NCBI RefSeq assembly: GCF_001999465.1
Contig: NZ_MQMF01000001.1
Location: 620,001 to 684,000 of the forward strand
DNA: 64,000 nt
Direction of reading: 5' to 3'
Source of the DNA: Fictibacillus arsenicus
GTDB lineage: Bacteria > Bacillota > Bacilli > Bacillales > Fictibacillaceae
Under the pieces are notes generated by a model. The model saw only the letters and a program-made list of their open reading frames with translations, was not told the origin of the DNA and ran no database searches. Shown here one piece after another: positions 41,789 through 50,291 of the stretch; the stretch's first letter is position 1, and every line of letters starts with the position of its first letter. A program made the translations under genes and the position numbers.

Positions 41789-42553
41789 TTATGAAGGTTT
41801 TCCTAATTTAGAGACAACGTATCGTATCGCATTACGGAATGACACAAAGGTTTTCTGATTTGTATCAATTCCGAGTGTCACCATGTTCTTAACCATGTCT
41901 TGCTTAAATCCGCAATAAAGGACTTCAGCCCCCATTAGTTCAACCGTAGTTGTCAGTTTCTGAATTTCCTGGCCTAAGTCAGGATCTTCTACCGTAGTAA
42001 TTCCTGAAAAGTCTATAATGACATATTCAGCTTGATAATTTAAACATTCGTTTAACAATTTAGTTGTTAGGTTTTCCATTCTCTCTAATGTCAGCTCACC
42101 GATAAGCGGTACGAGAAGTGTATTTTCGGCGATCGTCGGCAATATGGGAGTAGATAATTCATTAATGATCGCTTTTGTTTTTTCTTTTTCTTTTTCACGT
42201 TCGGTAATGTCTCTCCATGTCAAGATAAAACCAAGTTTTTCTTCTTTGACAATGAGTTCTTTTACGACCAGTCGGGCAATAAATTTGTTAAATAGAACAA
42301 GCTGCATATCAATTGGAAAATCACCTTTTTGAAGCATTTCTTCTTGATAAGAAGGATTTTTATGAAACCGGGCAATTGGAGTGCCGATCAGATCTTCCGC
42401 TTTATCCAGCCTAAAATAGGTCTTAAGAGATTCAATGAATCCTTTTGCTGAATCATTCATCCATGCAACCTTGTAGTCTAAATCTATAATAAAAATTTTT
42501 TCCTCTAAACAATTAAGTGTATCTGTAATGGTATCCTCTAAATGGTAAACCAT
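41789..42553 (-). CDS. PAS-STAS regulatory protein (RsbR-like)
   Basis: This 254-residue protein has a PAS domain (about 1-120, ending GFILTWRDITERE), a short linker and a C-terminal STAS domain (about 140-250) like the RsbR stressosome proteins. In the STAS domain the segment aligned with RsbR's conserved IVDT reads TVEDPDLG, so the usual phosphorylatable Thr is absent. It may respond to a ligand or redox signal rather than be switched by RsbT. ATG follows GAAGGGGAGCTTTT. Confidence 0.85.
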   Translation of the reverse strand: MVYHLEDTITDTLNCLEEKIFIIDLDYKVAWMNDSAKGFIESLKTYFRLDKAEDLIGTPIARFHKNPSYQEEMLQKGDFPIDMQLVLFNKFIARLVVKELIVKEEKLGFILTWRDITEREKEKEKTKAIINELSTPILPTIAENTLLVPLIGELTLERMENLTTKLLNECLNYQAEYVIIDFSGITTVEDPDLGQEIQKLTTTVELMGAEVLYCGFKQDMVKNMVTLGIDTNQKTFVSFRNAIRYVVSKLGKPS

Positions 42554-42658
42554 AAAAGCTCCCCTTCTCTCATTCCTGTATATATCATATCGGAGTTCGA
42601 CAAAATCTTCTATAGATTTCCTCTATATTCTCAAGTTTCCCAGCACATTCCACTCAAT

Positions 42659-42673
42659 ATGTAAGCGCTCTCT
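42659..42673 (+). promoter_or_regulatory. Weak cre-like site upstream of hom
   Basis: ATGTAAGCGCTCTCT fits the relaxed cre consensus (WTGNAANCGNWNNCW) and lies 21 bp upstream of the -35 element, a position where CcpA can activate. The right half is poorly symmetric. Confidence 0.35.
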
Positions 42674-42694
42674 TAATCTTTACAAAGATATCTA

Positions 42695-42723
42695 TTGTAA
42701 CTATTCTTAACACCATGTAAAAT
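42695..42723 (+). promoter_or_regulatory. Sigma-A promoter of hom-thrC-thrB
   Basis: TTGTAA, 17 bp, TAAAAT lies about 55 bp before the hom start. No T-box or riboswitch structure is visible in the short leader. Confidence 0.6.
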
Positions 42724-42777
42724 GTCCCTATCAAACATACAAGTGTATTTCTCAGAAAAACATAAGGGGTGGAGCAA

Positions 42778-44070
42778 ATGGTAAATCATGTTTCTGTAGG
42801 ACTTTTAGGATTAGGTACAGTGGGCAGCGGTGTCGTTAGAATGATTGAAGGAAACCGTGAAGAACTTCAGCATCGTGTTGGCTGTCCGGTTTATATTGAA
42901 AAAATCTTAGTTCAAAACACCGAAAAAGAACGTTTGGTTGCAATCAAAAATGATTGGCTGACACAGCAGCCGCAGGAAGTACTTGAAAACCCCGATATTC
43001 ATGTTGTTATTGAAGTAATGGGAGGCATCGAACTTGCCCGTGAATATATCACGCTTGCTCTGCAAAACAAAAAACATGTCATTACAGCGAATAAGGATCT
43101 CATGGCACTTCATGGGGCTGAACTTCTGCAAGTTGCTCAAGAAAATGGATGCGACCTTTTCTATGAAGCAAGTGTTGCAGGTGGTATTCCGATTATCCGT
43201 TCTCTCGTCGACGGACTTGCATCTGACCGCATCACTAAAATGATGGGGATCGTAAACGGTACAACAAATTATATCCTTACTAAAATGGATAAGCAGCAGC
43301 GAAATTATGAAGAGGTTTTAAAAGAAGCACAATCACTCGGATATGCAGAAGCCGATCCAACTTCCGATGTTGAAGGAATTGATGCGGCAAGGAAGATGGC
43401 TATTCTTTCAACGCTCGGGTTTTCAATGCATATTCACCTGGATGATGTAGATGTAACGGGTATATCAAGAGTGACACAAGAAGATCTCGAATACGCGAGA
43501 CAGTTTGGCTATACCCTTAAGCTCATCGGCAACGCAAAAAAGGATAACGGAAAAGTGGAGATCAGTGTAGAACCTACTTTGCTGCCGGATTCGCATCCAT
43601 TAGCAAGTGTGCAGAATGAATATAATGCTGTTTATGTATACGGAGAATCTGTCGGTGAGACGATGTTTTTCGGACCTGGCGCCGGCCAGCTTCCTACAGC
43701 TACATCCGTCGTGTCAGATCTAGTTGCTGTAGTCAAAAATATGCGTTTAGGTGTTAACGGTAAAAGCGCGGTTGCTCCGCAATTTGATAAACAATTAAAG
43801 CTGCCTGAAGAGATCGATGGAAAGTTCTTTTACAGACTGCACATTAAAGATGAGGCTGGCGCTTTCTCTGCGATCACTTCCCTCTTCGCCCTTCATGAGA
43901 TCTCATTGGAAAAATTGATTCAGAGTCCCGTTGATGAAAAGGGTTTAGCGGAAGTCGTAATCGTTACTCATGGCACAAACAAGCAGCAAGATAACCACGT
44001 ATACAACTTGCTGCGTGATTCAGATGTTGTTCAGGAAATTAAAAGTCATTATAGAGTGGAGGGTGCTTGA
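42778..44070 (+). CDS. hom: Homoserine dehydrogenase
   Basis: This enzyme reduces aspartate semialdehyde to homoserine with NAD(P)H, the branch point to threonine and methionine. Its 430 residues contain [12 protein letters not shown] (nucleotide loop, about 8-19), [12 protein letters not shown] (about 102-113) and [12 protein letters not shown]. The [23 protein letters not shown] motif and a C-terminal ACT domain (about 350-425) follow. I choose ATG 42778 behind GGGGTGGAG; the GTG at 42769 lies in the SD. It is the first gene of the threonine operon. Confidence 0.95.
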   Translation: MVNHVSVGLLGLGTVGSGVVRMIEGNREELQHRVGCPVYIEKILVQNTEKERLVAIKNDWLTQQPQEVLENPDIHVVIEVMGGIELAREYITLALQNKKHVITANKDLMALHGAELLQVAQENGCDLFYEASVAGGIPIIRSLVDGLASDRITKMMGIVNGTTNYILTKMDKQQRNYEEVLKEAQSLGYAEADPTSDVEGIDAARKMAILSTLGFSMHIHLDDVDVTGISRVTQEDLEYARQFGYTLKLIGNAKKDNGKVEISVEPTLLPDSHPLASVQNEYNAVYVYGESVGETMFFGPGAGQLPTATSVVSDLVAVVKNMRLGVNGKSAVAPQFDKQLKLPEEIDGKFFYRLHIKDEAGAFSAITSLFALHEISLEKLIQSPVDEKGLAEVVIVTHGTNKQQDNHVYNLLRDSDVVQEIKSHYRVEGA

Positions 44071-44071
44071 T

Positions 44072-45130
44072 ATGAACTGGAATGGATTGCTGCAGCAATA
44101 TAAAGAATACTTGCCTGTAATTGACGCCACTCCCCTGCTTTCTTTAAACGAAGGTCATACTCCCCTCATTCCACTGGATCATCTATCAAAGGAATGGGGC
44201 ATCAAGCTATACGCGAAATATGAAGGTGCCAATCCAACGGGTTCATTTAAAGATCGCGGTATGGTGCTTGCAGTTGCCAAAGCGAAAGAAGCTGGCAGCA
44301 ATGCGATTATCTGCGCATCAACAGGCAATACTTCAGCAGCTGCGGCAGCATATGGAGCCCGCGCAGGTTTGCGCTGTATCGTCGTGATCCCAGACGGAAA
44401 AATCGCGCAAGGCAAGCTTGCACAAGCCAAAATGTACGGAGCTGAAATTTTTGCTATTCAAGGTAATTTTGATGAAGCGCTTGAAATGGTAAAACAAATG
44501 AGTGAAGAAGAAGGCTATACACTTGTTAATTCGGTAAATCCATACCGGTTAGAAGGTCAAAAAACAGCTGCGTTTGAACTTGTTGATACACTCGAAAAAG
44601 CGCCAGACATTCTTGCGATCCCTGTTGGAAACGCCGGCAACATAAGTGCTTACTGGAAAGGGTTTAAAGAATACGATTCGGTTAAAGCTTCAGGTCTGCC
44701 AAGGATACATGGCTTTCAAGCAGCCGGTGCTGCGCCCATTGTAAATGGCAGCGCCGTTAAGAATCCAGATACGATCGCTACAGCTATCCGAATCGGCAAC
44801 CCGGCAAGCTGGCAGCTAGCCACTGCGGCTCTAGAGGAGTCAGGAGGCATCATCGACAGTGTAACAGATGAAGAAATTTTAGAAGCGTATCAGATGCTCG
44901 CTTCAAAAGAAGGTGTATTTGCAGAACCCGCTTCCTGCAGTACAATCGCAGGATTATATAAACAGCATAAGCAAGGACTCTTGCCAAAAGGAGCTTCTAT
45001 CGTTGCAGTATTAACAGGCAATGGATTGAAAGATCCTGACATCGCATTAAAAACTGTTGCACAAGAACCTGTTGTGATTCCAAATGATCTTGATCAATTA
45101 CGTCAGCAGCTGAAAGGATGTGCAGTATAA
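44072..45130 (+). CDS. thrC: Threonine synthase
   Basis: This PLP enzyme converts O-phosphohomoserine to threonine. The 352 residues include the PLP lysine in [11 protein letters not shown] (about 52-62), [15 protein letters not shown] (about 79-93) and the C-terminal [13 protein letters not shown] 44072 is one base after the hom stop and follows GGAGGGTGCTTGAT, so the genes are coupled; the longer frame from inside hom is rejected. Confidence 0.95.
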   Translation: MNWNGLLQQYKEYLPVIDATPLLSLNEGHTPLIPLDHLSKEWGIKLYAKYEGANPTGSFKDRGMVLAVAKAKEAGSNAIICASTGNTSAAAAAYGARAGLRCIVVIPDGKIAQGKLAQAKMYGAEIFAIQGNFDEALEMVKQMSEEEGYTLVNSVNPYRLEGQKTAAFELVDTLEKAPDILAIPVGNAGNISAYWKGFKEYDSVKASGLPRIHGFQAAGAAPIVNGSAVKNPDTIATAIRIGNPASWQLATAALEESGGIIDSVTDEEILEAYQMLASKEGVFAEPASCSTIAGLYKQHKQGLLPKGASIVAVLTGNGLKDPDIALKTVAQEPVVIPNDLDQLRQQLKGCAV

Positions 45131-46048
45131 ATGAAGCTTGATGCTTTTTCTATTCATGTACCCGCCAGCACTGCAAATCTTGGTCCGGGTTTTGACTCTG
45201 TAGGGCTCGCACTGAATCGTTACTTATCTGTTCATGTCCAGCCGGCTTCAGAATGGAAAACAGTTTTTTATGGCAAAGAACTGCAATCTTTAAATGGTGA
45301 AGAAAAGAATTTAATCGTTCAAGCAGCTCACTATACAGCGGAGTCTTATGATAAAGATCTACCTCCTTGCAGGTTGGAAGTTGAGAGCGAGTTCCCGCTT
45401 TCAAAGGGAATGGGAAGTTCCGCATCAGCAATCGTTGCAGGTATAGAACTGGCTGATACCCTTTTAAATCTGCAGCTTTCAAATAAAGAAAAAGCACTTT
45501 TGGCATGCTCGTTAGAAAAGCATCCTGACAACGTGATACCTGCTATTTATGGCGGGCTGACAATCAGCTTTTTTAATGGAAAAGATGTCGAAACGGTCCA
45601 TGTTCCTGATGTTGCTGTTGAAATGATTGTCGCGATTCCTGATGAGGTACTCCATACAAAAGAGTCACGAAAGTCGTTACCGAATCTTCTTCCTTTTAAT
45701 AAAGCGGTTGAAGCAAGTGCAATCAGCAATGTACTTGTTGGAGCTTTAATTAAAAACGATTGGAAAAAGGCTGCAGATATGATGAACCGTGATCTGTTTC
45801 ATGAACCATTCAGGACAAAGAACATCCCGTTTTATTTTGAACTAAAAGAGAAGGCTGTCTCGCTCGGAGCATATGGTGCAGCGATCAGCGGGTCTGGTCC
45901 TGCGATCGTATTCTTTACACCTCATCAAAAAGCAGCTTCTATAACAGAACAGCTTTCATATTTGTATCCAGACTACCTTTTCGAAACGGTTTTCCCTGAC
46001 AGAAAAGGCGTAGTGGTAAATAAGTCTTTATCTGCAGCTGCTTTATAG
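45131..46048 (+). CDS. thrB: Homoserine kinase
   Basis: This GHMP-family kinase phosphorylates homoserine with ATP. The 305 residues show the N-terminal VPASTANLGPGFDSVGLALN (about 10-29), the ATP loop PLSKGMGSSASAIVAG (about 88-103) and the C-terminal SGSGPAIVFFT. ATG follows the thrC stop directly. It is the last enzyme gene of the operon. Confidence 0.95.
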   Translation: MKLDAFSIHVPASTANLGPGFDSVGLALNRYLSVHVQPASEWKTVFYGKELQSLNGEEKNLIVQAAHYTAESYDKDLPPCRLEVESEFPLSKGMGSSASAIVAGIELADTLLNLQLSNKEKALLACSLEKHPDNVIPAIYGGLTISFFNGKDVETVHVPDVAVEMIVAIPDEVLHTKESRKSLPNLLPFNKAVEASAISNVLVGALIKNDWKKAADMMNRDLFHEPFRTKNIPFYFELKEKAVSLGAYGAAISGSGPAIVFFTPHQKAASITEQLSYLYPDYLFETVFPDRKGVVVNKSLSAAAL

Positions 46049-46134
46049 GACTTACGATACTTTTCCTTCAGATCGCGTTTCGTTTCACAACAGCGTGGTA
46101 AAGGACTATATCAAATCCATTAGGAGGGATAAAA

Positions 46135-46278
46135 GTGACGGAAGAAAAGAATGAAGAGGTTAAAGAAAGTTTCAAAGAGCAGGAAAAAAAGAGACAGGAA
46201 AAAGAACAAGCAAAGTATGATCAGACGAAGCGGATTCCAAATGAACAGAACCGGATGATTGATACTCAGAAAAGATGA
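46135..46278 (+). CDS. 47-residue highly charged small protein
   Basis: A GTG at 46135, seven bases after AGGAGG, opens a 48-codon frame ending TGA 46276-46278. The product starts MTEEKNEEVKESFKEQEKK and is almost entirely Glu, Lys, Gln and Arg, so it is hydrophilic and probably helical. I recognise no family. It lies 86 bp after thrB in the same direction and may be read with that operon. Confidence 0.65.
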   Translation: MTEEKNEEVKESFKEQEKKRQEKEQAKYDQTKRIPNEQNRMIDTQKR

Positions 46279-46310
46279 GGATTCTCAAATGTTCATGCAG
46301 GAAAAGAAAT

Positions 46311-46402
46311 GTGGATTGATGGGTAAATCTCGTGGATTCTAGACCAATATATTTGGATTCGAGCCCGAAATTTTTGGATTCAAAGTCAAAACTTTTGGAT
46401 TC
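46311..46402. repeat. 21-bp phased degenerate array (TGGATT core)
   Basis: GGATT occurs at 46313, 46334, 46355, 46376 and 46397, exactly 21 bp apart, in units resembling TTGGATTC-N2-G-N2-C-N-AAA-N2-TTT. On the reverse strand it would read as heptads with ESK, but no SD accompanies it. It lies in the 185-bp gap between the small protein gene and the GH18 gene. Confidence 0.8.
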
Positions 46403-46432
46403 CCGCCTAAATGACCTCATCATATAGAATAA

Positions 46433-46461
46433 GGCCGACTAAAACTTTAGTCGGCCCTTTT
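46433..46461. terminator. Bidirectional terminator
   Basis: An 11-bp stem GGCCGACTAAA / TTTAGTCGGCC with a 2-base centre and T-rich flank on the + strand lies between the thr side and the GH18 gene. Confidence 0.8.
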
Positions 46462-46463
46462 CG

Positions 46464-47645
46464 TTATTGTTTTTTTGCGATCTGGAATTCGTCTCGCAGT
46501 AGTGTCCAGTTTTCCGGGAATGGTTCCCCAAGTACCCAATAGGCAAGACCTCTAAGCTTATATTGTTTTACGAGCTTATTTTTCGCCTCGGCACTTTGTT
46601 CATTTTCAAACCAGACAACGTGTTCTTTTCCATTGTCGTCTTTATAGTTGAAGAACGGAGCTTGTGCTTCGTTATCATATTTTACTGTGGCTTTTTCTTT
46701 TAAGGCTAGGTCGTGTGCCTCTGCTGGAGCAATACGCTTGGCAAATTTGTTACCTTTTTTATATGGAAGTGTCCAGTCATAGCCATAAAGCGGTGCACCC
46801 ATTATAATCTTTTCAGGCGGTATTACAGAAACCGCGTAATCAACAACTTTCTTTACTAGAGGCACAGGTGCTACAGCCATTGGAGGTCCGCCAGACCAGC
46901 CCCACTCGTAAGTCATAAGTACAACAAAATCAGCCAGTTCTCCATGTCGCTTGTAATCATGAGCTCCATGCCAAGGTCCTTTTTGTTCATCACTTGTTTT
47001 AGGAGCAAGTGCTGTTGAAACCTTGAATCCTTCTTTCTGTACCTGAGGGATGATCGTTTCTAAAAATCCATTGTATAGCTCGCGATCTTTTTCTTTAATA
47101 TGTTCAAAATCAATGTTTAGCGCTTTGTAGCCTTTCTGCTTCATCGTGCTGATCACACTGCCAATAAGTGTTTTGGACGCTTGTTTATCAGTAAAAATGT
47201 TATGTGCGATCTCCGGAGAAAAGTTTCCTTCTGCGAAGTTCGTTAAGACCATCATAGGCATCGCACGTGTCTTTTTGATCTCTTTAAGTGCAGCCCAGTC
47301 CTTGATCGGTTTTAATGTACCGTTCTTGTTGACTTGGTAGCTGAAAAAAGCAATATAAGTAAGGTCGTTTTCTGCTTCTTTAACATCTTTAACCGATTGT
47401 TTCGCTTCAAGCGGCTCTAAAAAACCAAGTGTTTCAATCTTTGTTTTTCCGTGTTTGATCTCAGCTTTTGAAGTATCCTGCTGTGTCTTTTTAGGTGAAT
47501 TAATCTGTTCAAGCCGAGGACTTTCTCTTGTTTCATTGTTCATATTCTTCGGTGCAGCTTCACTCTCTTTCATTTCATTAGAGCCTCCGCCGCAGCCGGC
47601 AAGTATAATCGTGACCGCCGCAAAGAGCGCGACTAATTTTTTCAT
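46464..47645 (-). CDS. Glycoside hydrolase family 18 lipoprotein
   Basis: This surface lipoprotein has 393 residues with lipobox LAGC (about 15-18), a low-complexity linker (about 20-65) and a GH18 catalytic domain (about 70-390). The active-site motif LNIDFEHI (about 200) matches the D-x-E pair of YaaH/SleL-type N-acetylglucosaminidases. APLYGYDW and the late GLAYWVLGEPFPE Trp motif also fit. No LysM domains are present, unlike spore YaaH, so it is likely an envelope or germination-associated wall hydrolase. Confidence 0.9.
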   Translation of the reverse strand: MKKLVALFAAVTIILAGCGGGSNEMKESEAAPKNMNNETRESPRLEQINSPKKTQQDTSKAEIKHGKTKIETLGFLEPLEAKQSVKDVKEAENDLTYIAFFSYQVNKNGTLKPIKDWAALKEIKKTRAMPMMVLTNFAEGNFSPEIAHNIFTDKQASKTLIGSVISTMKQKGYKALNIDFEHIKEKDRELYNGFLETIIPQVQKEGFKVSTALAPKTSDEQKGPWHGAHDYKRHGELADFVVLMTYEWGWSGGPPMAVAPVPLVKKVVDYAVSVIPPEKIIMGAPLYGYDWTLPYKKGNKFAKRIAPAEAHDLALKEKATVKYDNEAQAPFFNYKDDNGKEHVVWFENEQSAEAKNKLVKQYKLRGLAYWVLGEPFPENWTLLRDEFQIAKKQ

Positions 47646-47711
47646 ACATAAACCTCCTCTGTTTTCGTTATTTTTCCATGAGGAGGTCAGTAATATTCTT
47701 ACTTATTTTAA

Positions 47712-47966
47712 AAGAAAGGCTGCTTTCGTAAACTTTGTAGTATTTGAAAATGGTTGATTCCGCTCCAGGATGCTCGCTTTCCGCGGGGCGTGCGGTGAGC
47801 CTCCTCGCGCTATGTGCGTTGGAGTCACCTTCAAGGTAGGATATGTGCTCCTGCGACTGCAAGAAAAAAGCATCGAAGTTTATTCCTCGTCGCATGCCTT
47901 GCAAGAGGTACGTTCATGTTGCTGGCACGCTGGAGTCCCGCACCTTACGCTCCAATCAACTTCAAC
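47712..47966 (-). repeat. Dispersed repeat copy E (inverted)
   Basis: The 326-bp gap 47646-47971 is mostly this inverted copy. AAAGGCTGCTTTCGTAAACT is at the left, then GTTGATTCCGCTCCAGGATG and CGGGGCGTGCGGTGAGCCTC. It ends GCACCTTACGCTCCAATCAA. It retains the outer end motif, like copy C. Its right end lies just six bases from the stop of the ComB-type gene. Confidence 0.88.
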
Positions 47967-47971
47967 GAAGT

Positions 47972-48754
47972 TCAAAAAAGGGTCAAAGATGGTTCAAAGC
48001 TGATGAATTTATTTCCAGATAAAACGGGCACAATAGAACTGACATTCAATTGCAGGCAATAATCTACATCCTTCGCAAAGCCGCGTTCTGCTAATTCTCT
48101 GCCGCTTCCGCAATTTCTTATCAAACTAGATAGTATATGCTCTGATCCTTGAAATGCTTGTTTGCAAACGAAAGCTTCCGGAGATAACGAGCCTTCGAAT
48201 GATGAGATAATGGCTCCTGCGCCTAAATAATCTTCTATAGCCGGCCTTAGTTCATTTTCATTACCAGAGGCTTTTTCCCAGCGTTCACCGCAAGCGATAA
48301 TCGTGATCGGTTTTCCAGTCTTCTTTTTCAATTCTAAAGCGGCTTCTGCAACAGCTTCGGCGTTTCGTAAAGAACCCAACAGTAGTGCAGGAATTTTTTT
48401 AGCTGCTTCTACACACGCCGCACCATTTAGGGAACAAAGTACATACGATTTCCCCCGATCAACTGCAGTGAAAGAGTTCGGTGAGAGTGAATGCTTCCCC
48501 GTTTTAAACGCCTTTTCTCTCCCGACAACAAGCTCAGCATCGAGCTGATCTGCGTACTTGTTCGCCTTCTCATTAATAGGAGGAGGAAAAGGATAGATAA
48601 GCGCTTCGTTTTCCATAGCGGCTATTACAGTTGAAGAAAAACTTAACACATCAACGATAATTAAGATTTCCTCTCTTTTTGCCGCTTCCCTTGCTCCTCT
48701 TATTCCCCACTCTACTTTAATCTCATATGACGATTGATCAAAAAAAGCATTCAT
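47972..48754 (-). CDS. ComB-family 2-phosphosulfolactate phosphatase-like protein
   Basis: This 260-residue protein resembles ComB (B. subtilis YitC). ComB is a Mg-dependent phosphatase of sulfolactate biosynthesis, and sulfolactate accumulates in Bacillus spores. Motifs are IIVDVLSFSSTVIAAMENEA (about 31-50), the VLCSLNGAA segment and GERW-type CGERWEKA (about 153-160). The ATG follows AAGGAGGTTGTATA. It stands alone, so a role in sulfolactate synthesis depends on unlinked genes. Confidence 0.85.
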   Translation of the reverse strand: MNAFFDQSSYEIKVEWGIRGAREAAKREEILIIVDVLSFSSTVIAAMENEALIYPFPPPINEKANKYADQLDAELVVGREKAFKTGKHSLSPNSFTAVDRGKSYVLCSLNGAACVEAAKKIPALLLGSLRNAEAVAEAALELKKKTGKPITIIACGERWEKASGNENELRPAIEDYLGAGAIISSFEGSLSPEAFVCKQAFQGSEHILSSLIRNCGSGRELAERGFAKDVDYCLQLNVSSIVPVLSGNKFISFEPSLTLF

Positions 48755-48881
48755 TATACAACCTCCTTAATTTCTAGCTATAAAAAATATACGGAGAAAA
48801 TCAAAAAAGAAATAGACTGTTTTTCAAAAATTTGGTATCCTGTTGATTGAGGTCTGCCTAACGCATTCGTAAATTGTCCGT

Positions 48882-48912
48882 AAAAAAAGACTCCAGTCAT
48901 TGGAGTCTTTTC
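48882..48912 (-). terminator. Terminator of ampS
   Basis: AAAAGACTCCA / TGGAGTCTTTT, 11-bp stem with a 5-base loop, next to the ampS stop, with a T-run on the reverse strand. Confidence 0.88.
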
Positions 48913-48916
48913 GTAT

Positions 48917-50152
48917 TTAGATAGCCCAGTTCCCCTTTTTGAATAGCGGAATGCGTTTGCCATCTTCATATTCTGCTTCAATTTCAAGATCAGCAGAACC
49001 AATCATGAAATCAGTATGACCGCGGCTGTGGTTAATTTCTCTTTCTTCCATCTGTTCAGGTGTAAGGTTTCCTGCTTCTTTAACAGACATTGTGATCGAA
49101 GTACCTATTGCCAAGTGACAAGAAGCATTTTCATCATACAGTGTATTGTTAAAAATGATGCCCGAGTTTGAGATTGGTGAGTCATAAGGCACTAAAGCTA
49201 CTTCTCCTAAATACCCCATACCGTCATCGATGCTAAGCAGCTGTTTCAGTGTGTCGTATCCCTCTTCAGCTGTAAATTCAACTACTTTTCCGTCTTTAAA
49301 CGTTAAGCTGAAATTATCGATAAGGTTGCCCATAGCTGACAGCGGCTTCGAACTTGATACTTTTCCATTTACACCATATTTTCTAGGTGTAGTGAACACT
49401 TCTTCTGTTGGCAGGTTCGGAATGTAGTAAGTACCGAAAGTAGAATTATGTCCTCCCCCAATCCATGTATGGTCAGGATGCAAATCAATGCTTAAATTTG
49501 TTCCTTCTGATTTATAATGCAGTGTTTTAAATCTCTGCTCGTTTAAGTAATCCACTTTTTCTGAAAGTGTTTTAACATGCTCTTCCCATGCCGCAACTGG
49601 ATCCGCCTGATCTACACGAACCGTTTTGAAAATCGCTTCCCATAATGCATCAACTGCTTCTTCTTCACTTTTTTCAGGGAACACGGATTTTGCCCAGCCT
49701 GCTGTCGGTGCACCAGCAATCGCCCAGTGCATATCCCCTCTAAGCTGGCCTGCAGAAAAGGCCTGCAGCTTTTCGCCTCTGTTCTTTTGAACAAACATCA
49801 TACGCTCAGAAGGAACACCTTTGTAAGCGTTCGGGTCATTTCCTGTTACCATCAAAAAACAATCGTGATTTTCTACAAGACTGTTATATTTTTCGATCTC
49901 CCAAGATTGAAGGTCATCTTTCAGTACTTCTTCTTTCGCGCTCGTATAATGAATTCGGTTGGTTTGGGTATCAACCCAGTCCACCATCACTCTTTTACAA
50001 CCATTCTCATAGGCGTGTTTTGTTACTTTACGAGTAAATTCTGCAGCTTCGATCGGAGAACTAATTAATAGCTTCTGTCCCTCTTGCATGCTTAATCCAA
50101 CTTTTACAACAAGTTCAGCGTATTGATCTAATTTTTCTTCAAATGACTTCAT
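48917..50152 (-). CDS. ampS: Aminopeptidase AmpS/aminopeptidase T (M29)
   Basis: This M29 metallo-aminopeptidase has 411 residues, the usual length. Metal-ligand regions are visible: FTAEEGYDTLKQ (Glu), YLGEVALVP (Glu), NTLYDENASCHLAIG (His) and NHSRGHTDFMIGS (His and Asp). It removes N-terminal residues from peptides in the cytoplasm. I choose ATG 50152 after GGAGGGGAAAAAA; the TTG at 50176 precedes that SD. It is monocistronic. Confidence 0.93.
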   Translation of the reverse strand: MKSFEEKLDQYAELVVKVGLSMQEGQKLLISSPIEAAEFTRKVTKHAYENGCKRVMVDWVDTQTNRIHYTSAKEEVLKDDLQSWEIEKYNSLVENHDCFLMVTGNDPNAYKGVPSERMMFVQKNRGEKLQAFSAGQLRGDMHWAIAGAPTAGWAKSVFPEKSEEEAVDALWEAIFKTVRVDQADPVAAWEEHVKTLSEKVDYLNEQRFKTLHYKSEGTNLSIDLHPDHTWIGGGHNSTFGTYYIPNLPTEEVFTTPRKYGVNGKVSSSKPLSAMGNLIDNFSLTFKDGKVVEFTAEEGYDTLKQLLSIDDGMGYLGEVALVPYDSPISNSGIIFNNTLYDENASCHLAIGTSITMSVKEAGNLTPEQMEEREINHSRGHTDFMIGSADLEIEAEYEDGKRIPLFKKGNWAI

Positions 50153-50291
50153 TTTTTTCCCCTCCAGTTGGTTCAAATAAAAACGACTGATAAGTTTATA
50201 ATATACATTATAAAGTAAAAAGAAAATTTAGACTAATTAAAACTAAAAAAAGGACCACTTTTTTATTCACGGCCCCAGCTTTACATCTCTA

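Noticed and set aside
42559-42777. T-box or threonine riboswitch before hom
   Set aside because: The leader after the promoter is only about 50 bases and shows no T-box core or stem series.
46172-46423. Reverse-strand ORF with ESK heptads
   Set aside because: It spans the 21-bp array and the antisense of the small charged gene, with no SD.
47668-48062. ORFs in the repeat before the ComB-type gene
   Set aside because: Translations of repeat copy E with no SD and no family similarity.
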